Below, piece by piece: positions 24,477 through 33,030 of a stretch of DNA of 64,000 bases (within the stretch, counting starts at the first letter, position 1; each line of letters opens with the position of its first letter). The DNA comes from JAKQDH01 sp029558835 (GTDB lineage: Bacteria > Planctomycetota > Phycisphaerae > UBA1845), in assembly GCA_035356615.1 (NCBI GenBank), contig DAOQSN010000007.1, positions 62,001 to 126,000 on the forward strand, written 5' to 3'. The notes beneath the pieces were generated by a model. That model was given only the letters and a program-made list of their open reading frames with translations, had not been told where the DNA came from and ran no database searches. The position numbers and the translations under genes are program-made.

Positions 24477-25878
24477 CCGCCACCTTCCACACGTCACCCG
24501 CCCCCATCGTCAGCACCAGGTCCCCTTCCGTCACATGCGTGGCTACGTGCTCGGCGGCCGCGGCCAGGGTGGGCAGGTGCCGGGCGTGTCCCCCGCGCTC
24601 GGCAATGCGGTGGACGAGCTCGGCCGAGCCGACCCCCGCCATCGCCTCCGCCGTCTCGCGCGCCCCGTACACGTCGGGCACGATCACCTCGTCGGCCTGG
24701 CTGAACGCACCGGCAAACTCCTCGAGCAGATGCCGCGTGCGCGAGTACTGGTGCGGCTGGAAGACCACCCAGGTACGCCGCGGCTCATAACGCGAACGCA
24801 CCGCCTCGATCGTCAGACGGATTTCCGTGGGATGGTGGGCGTAGTCATCGACGACCGTAATCCCGTGCCCCTGCCCCCGCATCGTCAGCCGGCGACCCAC
24901 GCCGTGAAACTCCGGCACTGCCGCCGCGACGGCCTCCACATTCGCCCCCGCGTCATTGGCGAGGGCAATGGCCGCCAGGGCATTCGCCACGTTGTAGCGC
25001 CCGGGAAGAGCCAGCGAGGTCGTCAACACGTAGTCCCCGCCGTGCATCACGTCGAACCGGTAGCAACCGCGCGTGCACACCAGGTTGACCGCCCGCCAGT
25101 CGGCGTGCTCCCCGAAGCCGAAGGTCGCCACGCGCGACGCGGCCGACCGCCCTACCTCCACCGCCCAAGCGTCATGCGCGTAGCAGACCAGCAGTCCGTC
25201 GGGCGCGACCTGGCTCGCGAACGCCCGGAACGCGTCCACGATCTCCGCGAAGCTGCCGTAGCAGTCGAAGTGGTCCGGCTCGACGTTGAGCACGGCCCCG
25301 TAGCGCGGGTTCAGGTGCAGGAATGACCGATCGTACTCGCACGCCTCGACGATCAGGTACGGATCAGCACCCAGCCCGCCGTTCCCCCCAAGCTGGTCGG
25401 CACAGGCGCCTACCACGTAGGAGGCCTGCACCCCGCCGGCGCGGAATAGGTGCGTTGCCAGGGCTGTCGTCGTGCTCTTGCCGTGCGTGCCCGCGATGGC
25501 CACCCCCGCCCGGTCCTCCATCAGCAGGCCCAGCAGCTTGGCATACTTGATCAGCGGGACGCCCAGCTCCCGCGCGCGTTGACACTCGGGATTGCCGTCG
25601 GGCACGGCCGCACTACGGACCACGAGCCGGACGTCCGGCGTCACCTGCTCCGCCCGGTGCCCGATGGCCACCCGGATGCCGCGCGCGGTGAGCCGACCGA
25701 CACCCTCGAAAGGCTGCATGTCGGAGCCGGAGACGACGGCACCGGCCTCCGCCAGCAGGCAGGCAGCCCCGTTCATCCCGCAGCCGCCGACGCCCACCAT
25801 GTGCACGCGCAGACCGGCCCAGCGCCCCACCGGCACCTGCTCCCTCAGCATCGTGGGCGCGCCCATCGACTCGGACAT
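24448..25878 (-). CDS. murC: UDP-N-acetylmuramate-L-alanine ligase
   Basis: The 476-residue Mur ligase starts at ATG 25878, or ATG 25866 (MGAPTML). The N-terminal Rossmann part has MVGVGGCGMNGAACLL. The ATP loop is AGTHGKSTTTALATHL near residue 130. EACEYDRSFLHLNPR and VEPDHFDCYG carry the Mg ligands, and VVDDYAHHPTEI near 340 is the MurC signature. It adds L-Ala to UDP-MurNAc in the cytoplasm. It follows murG by 94 bases and overlaps murB, so the three are probably one transcript. Confidence 0.95.
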   Translation of the reverse strand: MSESMGAPTMLREQVPVGRWAGLRVHMVGVGGCGMNGAACLLAEAGAVVSGSDMQPFEGVGRLTARGIRVAIGHRAEQVTPDVRLVVRSAAVPDGNPECQRARELGVPLIKYAKLLGLLMEDRAGVAIAGTHGKSTTTALATHLFRAGGVQASYVVGACADQLGGNGGLGADPYLIVEACEYDRSFLHLNPRYGAVLNVEPDHFDCYGSFAEIVDAFRAFASQVAPDGLLVCYAHDAWAVEVGRSAASRVATFGFGEHADWRAVNLVCTRGCYRFDVMHGGDYVLTTSLALPGRYNVANALAAIALANDAGANVEAVAAAVPEFHGVGRRLTMRGQGHGITVVDDYAHHPTEIRLTIEAVRSRYEPRRTWVVFQPHQYSRTRHLLEEFAGAFSQADEVIVPDVYGARETAEAMAGVGSAELVHRIAERGGHARHLPTLAAAAEHVATHVTEGDLVLTMGAGDVWKVADELVGRVCQ

Positions 25879-25972
25879 GGACGGATCCTTCCTGCTAATC
25901 GTGAGGCTTCGGCCCTCCGGGCTTTGACCGCTCCTTTGTACCCCGGGCGCCGCGGATAGTATATCGGGAAAC

Positions 25973-27139
25973 TCAATAACTCGCCTGCACGGATTCGCAC
26001 GACACGCCCCGCGCCAGCATCAGCACACGGTCGGCGATCCTCCCGGCCGCGTCCGCACATCCCATTCGCCGCGCCGCCCCTGTCAGCGTTTCCAGCATCT
26101 GATCGTCAGTCATCAACTCGTCCAGCACGGCACCGAGCGCCGGACCGTTCTGCTCCACGTGCGTCGTATCCGCCACGATCCGCGCCGCCCCCCGCCGCTC
26201 CAGGCACCGGGCGTTGGCAAGCTGATGCATATCACGGTGAAACGGATACGGCATCAGCACTGACGCCCTCCCCACGGCCGTGATCTCCGCCAGCGTCGAG
26301 GCTCCAGCCCGCGACAGCACCAAGTCCGCGGCCGCCAGCGCCGCCGGCATCGCTTCCGTGTACGACAGCACCCGCGCGGGCAGCCGCCGCCCCTGGTAGG
26401 CGGCCGCCACCCGTTCGTAGTCCAGCTTCCCAGTCAGGTGCAAGACCTGCCAACCCCCGTGCTGCTCCAGGCGGTCGAGGTTCGCCACCAACGCGTCATT
26501 CAGCGTGCGCGCGCCCTGCGAAGCACCCGTGGCCAGCAGCGTCCGACGTGCCGGATCGAGGTCAAAGTGCCGGACACCGGCCGCTCGGTCCGGCGTCCCG
26601 AACCCCGGCCGGATCGCGCAGCCCAACGCCTCCAGCCGCGTGCCGCGGGGGAAGTGTCGAATACTGTCTTCCCACTGGACAAAGACGGCATCCATCCGTC
26701 GGGCGAGAAACCGGTTGGCCCGGCCGGGGATTGCGTCGGGGTTGAGAAGGGCTGCCGGAATGCCCGCCCGCAGCGCCTCCAGAACCGCAGGAACCGAGGC
26801 CAACCCCCCCGTTCCCAGTACCAACATCGGCCGCTGCCGCTCAAACCACGCCCTCGCCTGCCGGCGCGCCCGTGACAGGCCTCGCAGGATGCCCGGCCAA
26901 CGCCATGGCGCAGGGTGCAATGGCGGAAGCGATTGACGCACCAGCGTACACGCCTCGCGGCCACCAAGAATCTGCTCGTCAATCGCCCGGTCCGTCGCGA
27001 AGAAGACGAACCGCAACTGCGCCAGTCGCTCACGCAGCACTTCCGCGACCGCAAGCGCGGGGTACAGGTGTCCACCCGTGCCGCCGCCCGCCACGGCAAC
27101 TACCGGATCCCGCACGTCCGTCGCAGTGCCCGCCGACAT
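25973..27139 (-). CDS. murG: UDP-GlcNAc:lipid I N-acetylglucosaminyltransferase
   Basis: The start is taken as ATG 27139, three bases after GGAAG, giving 388 residues; a GTG at 27190 would add 17. The GT28 fold begins with VAVAGGGTGGHLYPALAVAE. VLGTGGLASVPAVLEALRAG, LLNPDAIPGRANRFLARR and ATGASQGARTLND are the usual MurG landmarks. The C-terminal donor site has SRAGASTLAEITAVGRASVL. It converts lipid I to lipid II on the inner leaflet. It lies between ftsW (100 bases upstream) and murC, the canonical dcw order. Confidence 0.94.
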   Translation of the reverse strand: MSAGTATDVRDPVVAVAGGGTGGHLYPALAVAEVLRERLAQLRFVFFATDRAIDEQILGGREACTLVRQSLPPLHPAPWRWPGILRGLSRARRQARAWFERQRPMLVLGTGGLASVPAVLEALRAGIPAALLNPDAIPGRANRFLARRMDAVFVQWEDSIRHFPRGTRLEALGCAIRPGFGTPDRAAGVRHFDLDPARRTLLATGASQGARTLNDALVANLDRLEQHGGWQVLHLTGKLDYERVAAAYQGRRLPARVLSYTEAMPAALAAADLVLSRAGASTLAEITAVGRASVLMPYPFHRDMHQLANARCLERRGAARIVADTTHVEQNGPALGAVLDELMTDDQMLETLTGAARRMGCADAAGRIADRVLMLARGVSCESVQASY

Positions 27140-27239
27140 CGTCTTCCCGTCCGTGCTGATTCGCGGCACGTTCGTGCGCGGCACAGCCACCTAGGCGGTA
27201 CCGCAACAGCCTCACGAGCGTGGGACCACGCACACTCGG

Positions 27240-28502
27240 TTAGTCATCCGCCGTGCGCGTGCTCACCACCGGGTCGCGAGCACGCGCCGCCAACCCCGCC
27301 AGGAGTCCGAACGCGACCGCGAACGTCAGCACTCCACTCCCCCCGGCCGACACCAATGGCAGCGAAATCCCCTTCGTGGGCGCCGCCGCACTAACGACCG
27401 CGATGTGCATGGCCGCTTGCAGCCCAATCGTCACCGTAACACCGAACGCCAGCAGCCGCTCAAACCGAGACCGAGCGTGTTGCACCACGCGCATGCCGAA
27501 GTAAACAAGCGCCGCATACAGCCCGACAACCGCCAAGGCCCCTACGAGCCCCGTTTCTTCACAAATTACAGAATAAATGAAATCCGTGCGGCTCTCTGGA
27601 ACGTAGCCGTACTTCTGCACGCCGGCCCCGAGCCCCATCCCTGCCACACCGCCGGACGCAATCGTCACCAACGACTGCGTGGCGTGGTACGCAGCGCCTT
27701 GGGGATCTGCCTCCGGGTTGGCAAAGGCCGTCAGCCGCGCCACCCGGTACGGCGCCATCTTCACGAGGCCGATCGCGCCGGCCATGCCCAGCAGAGCCAG
27801 CACGGCCAGATAGCGCCAGCGACAGCCCGCCACCAGCAGCATCATTGCCCCAACCGTCCCGATCAGGGCTGCGGTGCCGAAGTCCTCGATCCCGACCAAG
27901 GCCACACTCGCCCCGATGAACAGCGAACCGGGGACGAAGCCCGACCAGAAGCCGCGCGGATCATGGCGTCGCCGCCCAAACCAGCCTGCCAAGGCACCCG
28001 CGAGCGCCAGCTTCGCCAGCTCGGAGGGCTGAAAACGAAACCCCCAGGAGGCCGGGCCCACGGGCAGCCACCGCTGCGACCCATGCCGCGCATGCCCGAT
28101 GCCCGGCACCAGCGTGATCACCAGCACGGCCGCCACCAATGCGAACACCACGAAGGGGAGCACCCGGCGTGTGGGTCGCCACGAGACTACCGCGGGCGTG
28201 AGCCTGGCCGTCGCTACCATGAGCCCCAGCCCGAACAGAGCGAAGATCACCTGCCGCCCGAACGGCGTGAGCCACCAGCGCGGCCCGAACAGCGAGTGAT
28301 CGAGCGACGCGCTCGTCGAGGCAACCATGACGACACCGATCGCCATGAGCGCGCAGGCGATGAGCATGATGGGGCTCGACGTGCCGGCCCCGATCGCCGC
28401 GGCCGCGCTTCGCGCCGAGGCCGCACCGGAGGCAGCGCCGACCACAGCCCCATCCTCATCCGCGTCCATCGCCCGATCACCGCCACGGACCAGTTGCGTC
28501 AT
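27240..28502 (-). CDS. ftsW: FtsW/RodA-family lipid II polymerase
   Basis: The start is ATG 28502 (MTQLVRGGDRAMDADED), giving 420 residues. Further upstream the open frame only crosses a palindromic repeat. A 50-residue Ala/Gly-rich cytoplasmic start precedes about ten membrane segments. SEDS markers include FQPSELAKLALAGALA, the GIGHARHGSQRWLP loop, ESRTDFIYSVICEETG and PTKGISLPLVSAGGSG. SEDS proteins polymerise glycan strands from lipid II with a cognate class B PBP. No PBP gene is present here. The position between mraY and murG indicates FtsW rather than RodA. Confidence 0.93.
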   Translation of the reverse strand: MTQLVRGGDRAMDADEDGAVVGAASGAASARSAAAAIGAGTSSPIMLIACALMAIGVVMVASTSASLDHSLFGPRWWLTPFGRQVIFALFGLGLMVATARLTPAVVSWRPTRRVLPFVVFALVAAVLVITLVPGIGHARHGSQRWLPVGPASWGFRFQPSELAKLALAGALAGWFGRRRHDPRGFWSGFVPGSLFIGASVALVGIEDFGTAALIGTVGAMMLLVAGCRWRYLAVLALLGMAGAIGLVKMAPYRVARLTAFANPEADPQGAAYHATQSLVTIASGGVAGMGLGAGVQKYGYVPESRTDFIYSVICEETGLVGALAVVGLYAALVYFGMRVVQHARSRFERLLAFGVTVTIGLQAAMHIAVVSAAAPTKGISLPLVSAGGSGVLTFAVAFGLLAGLAARARDPVVSTRTADD

Positions 28503-28534
28503 CCTATGCCCCCCACCAAGTAGCCCCACGCAAC

Positions 28535-28680
28535 GGGGAGACCGACAGTTGAGACAGAGTGGCATGGCCAAGCGCAGCGCCGCCATGCTCTCCCCTGGGC
28601 GAGCGGGTGGCTGCTCGCACGGCATGCCGGCGCCTTCGGCTTGGGCATGCCACCCCGCTGGTTTCCCATCTGCGCGGTCC
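28535..28680. repeat. Nested palindromic repeat, copy 1 (between mraY and ftsW)
   Basis: GTGGCATGGCCAAG (28559-28572) and CTTGGGCATGCCAC (28640-28653) are inverted arms. Outer flanks (CAACGGGGAGACCGACAG on the left, CTGGTTTCCC on the right) also resemble those of the copies at 46.2 and 49.9 kb. It fills the whole spacer between two co-directional dcw genes. Confidence 0.85.
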
Positions 28681-28688
28681 CATAGAGC

Positions 28689-29831
28689 TCAACGCAGCTT
28701 GATGGTCGCCAGGGCGCACCCGGCGAACAGCGCCGCCAGCAGCCAGAACCGCACCACCGTTTGAGGCTCACTCCAGCCGCCCAGGTGGAAATGATGATGC
28801 AGCGGCGAGCAGCGGAAGATGCGTTTGCCGCCGCTGAACTTGTAGTATCCCACCTGGATGATGACCGAGATCGCCTCCACGACAAACACCCCGCCGGCAA
28901 TAAGTAGCATCAACTCCTGCCGGGTGACGATCGCGACGAACCCGATAAGCCCGCCCAGCGGCAAGGAACCCGTGTCCCCCATGAACACCCGCGCCGGGTG
29001 GCAGTTGTACCACAGGAACCCGAGGCACGAACCCAGTATCGCCCCGCAGAGGATCACCAGCTCGCCCCCGCGCGGCACGTACGGAAAGAGCAGTTTGTGG
29101 GCAAGCCCCTCGGTGCCCCCGATGTGCGCCAGGATGGCGAACACCAGCGCGCACAAGGCCACGCACCCGGACGCCAGCCCGTCCATCCCGTCGGTCAGAT
29201 TGACGGCGTTGGACGACGCGGTCATCACGATGACCGTCACGGCCATGAACGCCAGCGCTCCGAGTTGGAGCCCCGCCTTGTAGAACGGTACCGACAACAC
29301 GCGGTACGCCGGCACCGTGCCCGCCTCCACCAGCGGACTGAGCTGGATGTAGTTGCTCTGGCCGTGGCGGAAGATGTAGTAACCCAGCACCACGCCGAGG
29401 CCCATCTGGAAGAGCAGCTTCTCGTAGCCCTTCAGGCCGACGCGGGATCCCGTTCGGCGCCCGGCCGTCAGCTTCAGCCAGTCATCCACCAGCCCCAGGG
29501 CCCCGAGCCACACCAGGCATACCAAGCTCATGCGGATGTAGAAGTTGCTCAGGTCGGCAAGCAGCAGGACGGCCAGCCCGATGGCCCCGAGGATCAGCGC
29601 CCCGCCCATCGTCGGGACGTTGGTCTTGTCACGCGTGAGCTCGTTGAGCGTGGCGTGGTCGAACTCCGGCCGGTCGCCGACCTTGTAGCGAATGAGCTGG
29701 CGGATGACGCGCGGGGCCACAACCAACACGAGCAGGAAGCAGAACAGCGCCGCGGCCGTCGCGCGAAACAGGGGATTCTCGTAGGCGTAATGCCGTCCGG
29801 CGAACAGCTCTTGCAGGAGATGATAGAGCAC
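28689..29831 (-). CDS. mraY: Phospho-N-acetylmuramoyl-pentapeptide transferase
   Basis: A GTG at 29831 (VLYHLLQELF) gives the normal N-terminus and lies behind GGGAG; the ATG nearby is out of frame. The 380-residue protein has about ten membrane segments. Family motifs are TMGGALILGAIG, LVDDWLKL, NLTDGMDGLASG, FMGDTGSLPLGGLIG and CSPLHHHFHLGGWSE. It transfers phospho-MurNAc-pentapeptide to undecaprenyl phosphate, giving lipid I. murF lies 171 bases upstream across a repeat, and ftsW follows downstream. Confidence 0.95.
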   Translation of the reverse strand: MLYHLLQELFAGRHYAYENPLFRATAAALFCFLLVLVVAPRVIRQLIRYKVGDRPEFDHATLNELTRDKTNVPTMGGALILGAIGLAVLLLADLSNFYIRMSLVCLVWLGALGLVDDWLKLTAGRRTGSRVGLKGYEKLLFQMGLGVVLGYYIFRHGQSNYIQLSPLVEAGTVPAYRVLSVPFYKAGLQLGALAFMAVTVIVMTASSNAVNLTDGMDGLASGCVALCALVFAILAHIGGTEGLAHKLLFPYVPRGGELVILCGAILGSCLGFLWYNCHPARVFMGDTGSLPLGGLIGFVAIVTRQELMLLIAGGVFVVEAISVIIQVGYYKFSGGKRIFRCSPLHHHFHLGGWSEPQTVVRFWLLAALFAGCALATIKLR

Positions 29832-29943
29832 GCGGCATGATCTCCCGAACAAGCACCCGCTACAGCGTCGCCGGTACACCCCCCGTCCATGGCGGGTGGA
29901 AGTCGGGGGCTAACTGGCCCGAAGAATCGGAGTTCCCGCGCTC

Positions 29944-29977
29944 GCCCTCACCCTGCCCTCTCCCGGGGGGAGAGGGG
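29944..29977. repeat. CCCCTCTCCC hairpin repeat, copy 3 (inverted)
   Basis: GCCCTCACCCTGCCCTCTCC followed by CGGGGGGAGAGGGG is the reverse-oriented form of the units at 8467 and 22347. It lies between murF and mraY. Confidence 0.75.
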
Positions 29978-30002
29978 TGCCAGCGGGTGACGCCAGCGAA
30001 GC

Positions 30003-31409
30003 TCAGGCGACCGCGGCCGGGGCGGGAATGTGGGTCTCCAGCCGCCGCACGAGGCGATCCAGCTCCATGCCCCGTGAGCCCTTGATCCACACCACGTGCT
30101 CCTCGCCCATCAACGTCGCCAGGGCCGCCAACGCACGCTCCTGATCTTCACAGACAAGGACCCGCGTGGACCCCGTTTCCCCGTGCAGGGAGCGCGCCGC
30201 CTGCACCGAAACGGGTCCCACCACGATGAGGGTCTCGATTCCCGCAGCGGCGACGGCCTCCACCACCCGACGGTGGTACTGGCCGGCGGTCGGCCCCAGT
30301 TCGAGCATATCGCCCATGACGAACACTCGCCGCCCGGCCGGGGCACGCTGCAAGGCCGCCACCGCGGCCAGCATGCTCGGCGGGTTGGCGTTGTAGGTGT
30401 CGTCCACGACCGTAACCCGGCCGACCGTGAAGCGGCGGGTTCGCCCGGCCGGCGGGGAGAACGTGCGGAGCCGCTCGACGATCTCCTCCGGCGCCAGGCC
30501 GAACCACCGCCCGACGGCAAACGCGGCGGCCGCGTTGGCGGCATGGTGCGGACCGGGCATCGGCAGCCGCACGGTATAGCGTCCATCCAGGATGAACGTC
30601 GTCTCGTCGATGCTGCCGGCTACGTCTGTAATCCTCAGGCGTGCCTCCGGCGCCAGGCCGACCGTCACCAGACGCCCGTTGAACGTCCAGGGCAGGTGCG
30701 GGCGGATCTCGCGTCGGTCAATGTTAATCACGGCGAAGCCGTGGTCGCGTACGTGGGTCAGCAGGGAAGCCTTCTCGGCCGCGATCGCGCGGATGTCGCC
30801 CAAGCCCTCCAGGTGGGCCTCGCCAATCGACGTAATGACACCGACGTGCGGCTTGACCATGGCCGCCAGCGACGCCACCTCGCCGGGGGCGTTCGTCCCG
30901 ATCTCGACGATCAGGTAGCGGTCGTCCGCCCCCGCGGAGAGGAGCGTCAGGGGGACGCCGAGGTGGTTGTTGAAGCTGCGCGGAGCGCTACGGCCCCTGA
31001 GCGTGGGCGCCAGGATGTGGTCGATCATGCGCTTGGTGGTGGTCTTGCCGTTGCTACCGGTGACGGCGATCAGCACGGTCGAGGCCGGCATGACGCTCCG
31101 CCGGTAGAAGACGGCAAGCTGCCCCAGAGCGGCCACGGCGTCGGGCACCACGAGCCGGGGCACCAACCGTCCCGGCGCTTCGACGGGCCCGCTGCCGCGC
31201 TCGACGAGACAGGCGACAGCCCCGCGCCGCGCCGCCTCCTCGACGAACTGGTGCCCGTCGAACGTCTTGCCCGACAGGGCCACAAACAAATCGCCCGACT
31301 CGACCACCCGGGAGTCCGTAACCACGCGCTGGACCTGCACCGGTTCGATGCCGGCCGGCAGGGGTGCCCCCATGGCCACCGCCGCCTCATCGAGCAACAT
31401 GGGAATCAT
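30003..31409 (-). CDS. murF: UDP-MurNAc-tripeptide-D-alanyl-D-alanine ligase
   Basis: The start at ATG 31409 (MIPMLLDEAAVAMG) overlaps the murE stop as ATGA, a translational coupling signal, and gives 468 residues. The N-terminal Mur domain has VVTDSRVVESGDLFVAL. The ATP loop is TGSNGKTTTKRMIDHIL near residue 112, followed by FNNHLGVPLTLL, EIGTNAPGEVASL and NPPSMLAAVAAL. The enzyme adds the D-Ala-D-Ala made by Ddl. Length and motifs are standard. Confidence 0.95.
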   Translation of the reverse strand: MIPMLLDEAAVAMGAPLPAGIEPVQVQRVVTDSRVVESGDLFVALSGKTFDGHQFVEEAARRGAVACLVERGSGPVEAPGRLVPRLVVPDAVAALGQLAVFYRRSVMPASTVLIAVTGSNGKTTTKRMIDHILAPTLRGRSAPRSFNNHLGVPLTLLSAGADDRYLIVEIGTNAPGEVASLAAMVKPHVGVITSIGEAHLEGLGDIRAIAAEKASLLTHVRDHGFAVINIDRREIRPHLPWTFNGRLVTVGLAPEARLRITDVAGSIDETTFILDGRYTVRLPMPGPHHAANAAAAFAVGRWFGLAPEEIVERLRTFSPPAGRTRRFTVGRVTVVDDTYNANPPSMLAAVAALQRAPAGRRVFVMGDMLELGPTAGQYHRRVVEAVAAAGIETLIVVGPVSVQAARSLHGETGSTRVLVCEDQERALAALATLMGEEHVVWIKGSRGMELDRLVRRLETHIPAPAAVA

Positions 31410-32917
31410 GCGACATGCTCCGCCATCCTTGACGCCGCCAGCCACGCCCGGGCTGTTTCCCGATCGTCGAAGTGTAGCACCTGATCTCCGACGAGTTGAT
31501 AGTCCTCATGCCCCTTCCCCGCAATCAGCACGGTGTCGCCGGGCCCGGCCTCGGTCAACGCCCGTTCAATGGCCTCTCGCCGGTCCGGGCAAACCTCAAC
31601 CCGGCACCGCGGCTTCGCGCTGAAGCCCAGCAGAATCTCGTCGATGATCGCCTCGGGCCGCTCGGAACGCGGGTTGTCATTGGTCACCACGGCCAGGTCC
31701 GCGTTGCGCTCGACCACGGCCGCCATGCGCGGGCGTTTGGTGCGATCGCGGTCCCCGCCACAGCCGAAGACGCAGATCAGCCGACCCGGGGTGAGCGGTC
31801 GCAGCACGCTCAGCACGTGCTCCAGGGCGTCGTCCGTGTGGGCGTAGTCCACCAGCACCGTGAACGGACAGCCCGGCGGCTCGACGCGTTCGAGGCGCCC
31901 GGGTACGCCGCCCAGCCCCTCCAACCCGGTGCGAATCGCCGTCGGGGGGATGCCGAGTGCCGCCGCGCCTGCGGCCGCCGCCAGCGCGTTGTGCACATTG
32001 TGCCGCCCGATGAGGGGCAGGCCTACCTCCAACGCGGGGCCTGCGCCCTCGACTATGAATCGACTACCACGGCGCGAAAGCTCCAATCCGCGTGCGCACA
32101 CCTCGACCGTCGCGTGATCGATCCCGTAACGCAGTGTGCGCCGCGCCGCACAGCCGGTCAACATCCTCTCCCACGCGGGGTCGTCGGCATTCACGACCGC
32201 GACGGCCTCGGCATCCAACCCGGCAAACAAACGCCGCTTGGCCGCCAGGTACCGGTCCATCGTCTGGTGATAGTCCAAATGGTCACCGGTAAGGTTCGTG
32301 AACACGCCGGCCGCGAAGGCCAGCCCGTCGCAGCGGTGTTGATCGAGGGCATGGGAGGACACCTCCAGCACGGCGTCCGTCGCTCCGGCATCGGCCGCCT
32401 CCGCGAGCAACCGGCACACCTGTATGGAACCCGGCGTGGTGAGCGGTGCCTTGCAGCGGCGGCTGATGAGGTCATACTCGACCGTCCCCAGGAGAGCGGG
32501 GCGTCGCCCGGCCGCCTGGAGGATCGAGCGCAGCAGCCACGCGGTGGTCGTCTTGCCGTTCGTACCCGTGATGCCCACCAGCCGCAGGACACGGGGACCG
32601 CCGGTCCCCACGCCGTAGTACGTCGCCGCCACTCTTGCCAGCGCCACGCGCACGTCGGGCACCTGCAAGGCGAGCACCCCCGCCGGCACGGGCACGTTGC
32701 GTTCGGTCAGCACCGCGGTTGCCCCGGCCGCCACCGCCGCCTCGATGAACCGGGCGCCGTCGGCCCGGTTGCCCGGCACGGCCGCGAACATCGCCCCGGG
32801 GATGACTTCGCGCGAGTCGTCGGTCAGCACGGTAACGGGGACATCAGGGCCCCAACAGCCTTCGACCGTCGTGACGCCGGCGCGTCGAAGAAGCTCGCGT
32901 GCCGAAAAAGGGGACAT
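31406..32917 (-). CDS. murE: UDP-MurNAc-L-alanyl-D-glutamate-2,6-diaminopimelate ligase
   Basis: The 503-residue protein starts at ATG 32917 (MSPFSARELL). Markers are LTDDSREVIPGAMFAAV, GITGTNGKTTTAWLLRSIL, EVSSHALDQHR, LTGDHLDYHQTMDRY with the carbamylated-lysine region (YLAAKRRLF), and VDYAHTDDALEHVL. Near the end NDNPRSE is the DNPR motif that selects meso-diaminopimelate rather than lysine. The wall is therefore predicted to be DAP-type. The upstream neighbour, 113 bases away on the same strand, is apgM-like instead of the usual ftsI. Confidence 0.96.
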   Translation of the reverse strand: MSPFSARELLRRAGVTTVEGCWGPDVPVTVLTDDSREVIPGAMFAAVPGNRADGARFIEAAVAAGATAVLTERNVPVPAGVLALQVPDVRVALARVAATYYGVGTGGPRVLRLVGITGTNGKTTTAWLLRSILQAAGRRPALLGTVEYDLISRRCKAPLTTPGSIQVCRLLAEAADAGATDAVLEVSSHALDQHRCDGLAFAAGVFTNLTGDHLDYHQTMDRYLAAKRRLFAGLDAEAVAVVNADDPAWERMLTGCAARRTLRYGIDHATVEVCARGLELSRRGSRFIVEGAGPALEVGLPLIGRHNVHNALAAAAGAAALGIPPTAIRTGLEGLGGVPGRLERVEPPGCPFTVLVDYAHTDDALEHVLSVLRPLTPGRLICVFGCGGDRDRTKRPRMAAVVERNADLAVVTNDNPRSERPEAIIDEILLGFSAKPRCRVEVCPDRREAIERALTEAGPGDTVLIAGKGHEDYQLVGDQVLHFDDRETARAWLAASRMAEHVA

Positions 32918-33030
32918 CACTGATTTGCCTGCTGTGGGTGCCACGGTCCTGGGTTACCGCCTCCGTTTCACGGGGACCTCCATTTTTCGCCGGGGGTAAA
33001 CGGGAAAACCAGTGATGCTCCCTTTCCCTT

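Noticed and set aside
30096..31484. 462-codon plus-strand open frame
   Set aside because: Antisense to murF, which has complete motifs.
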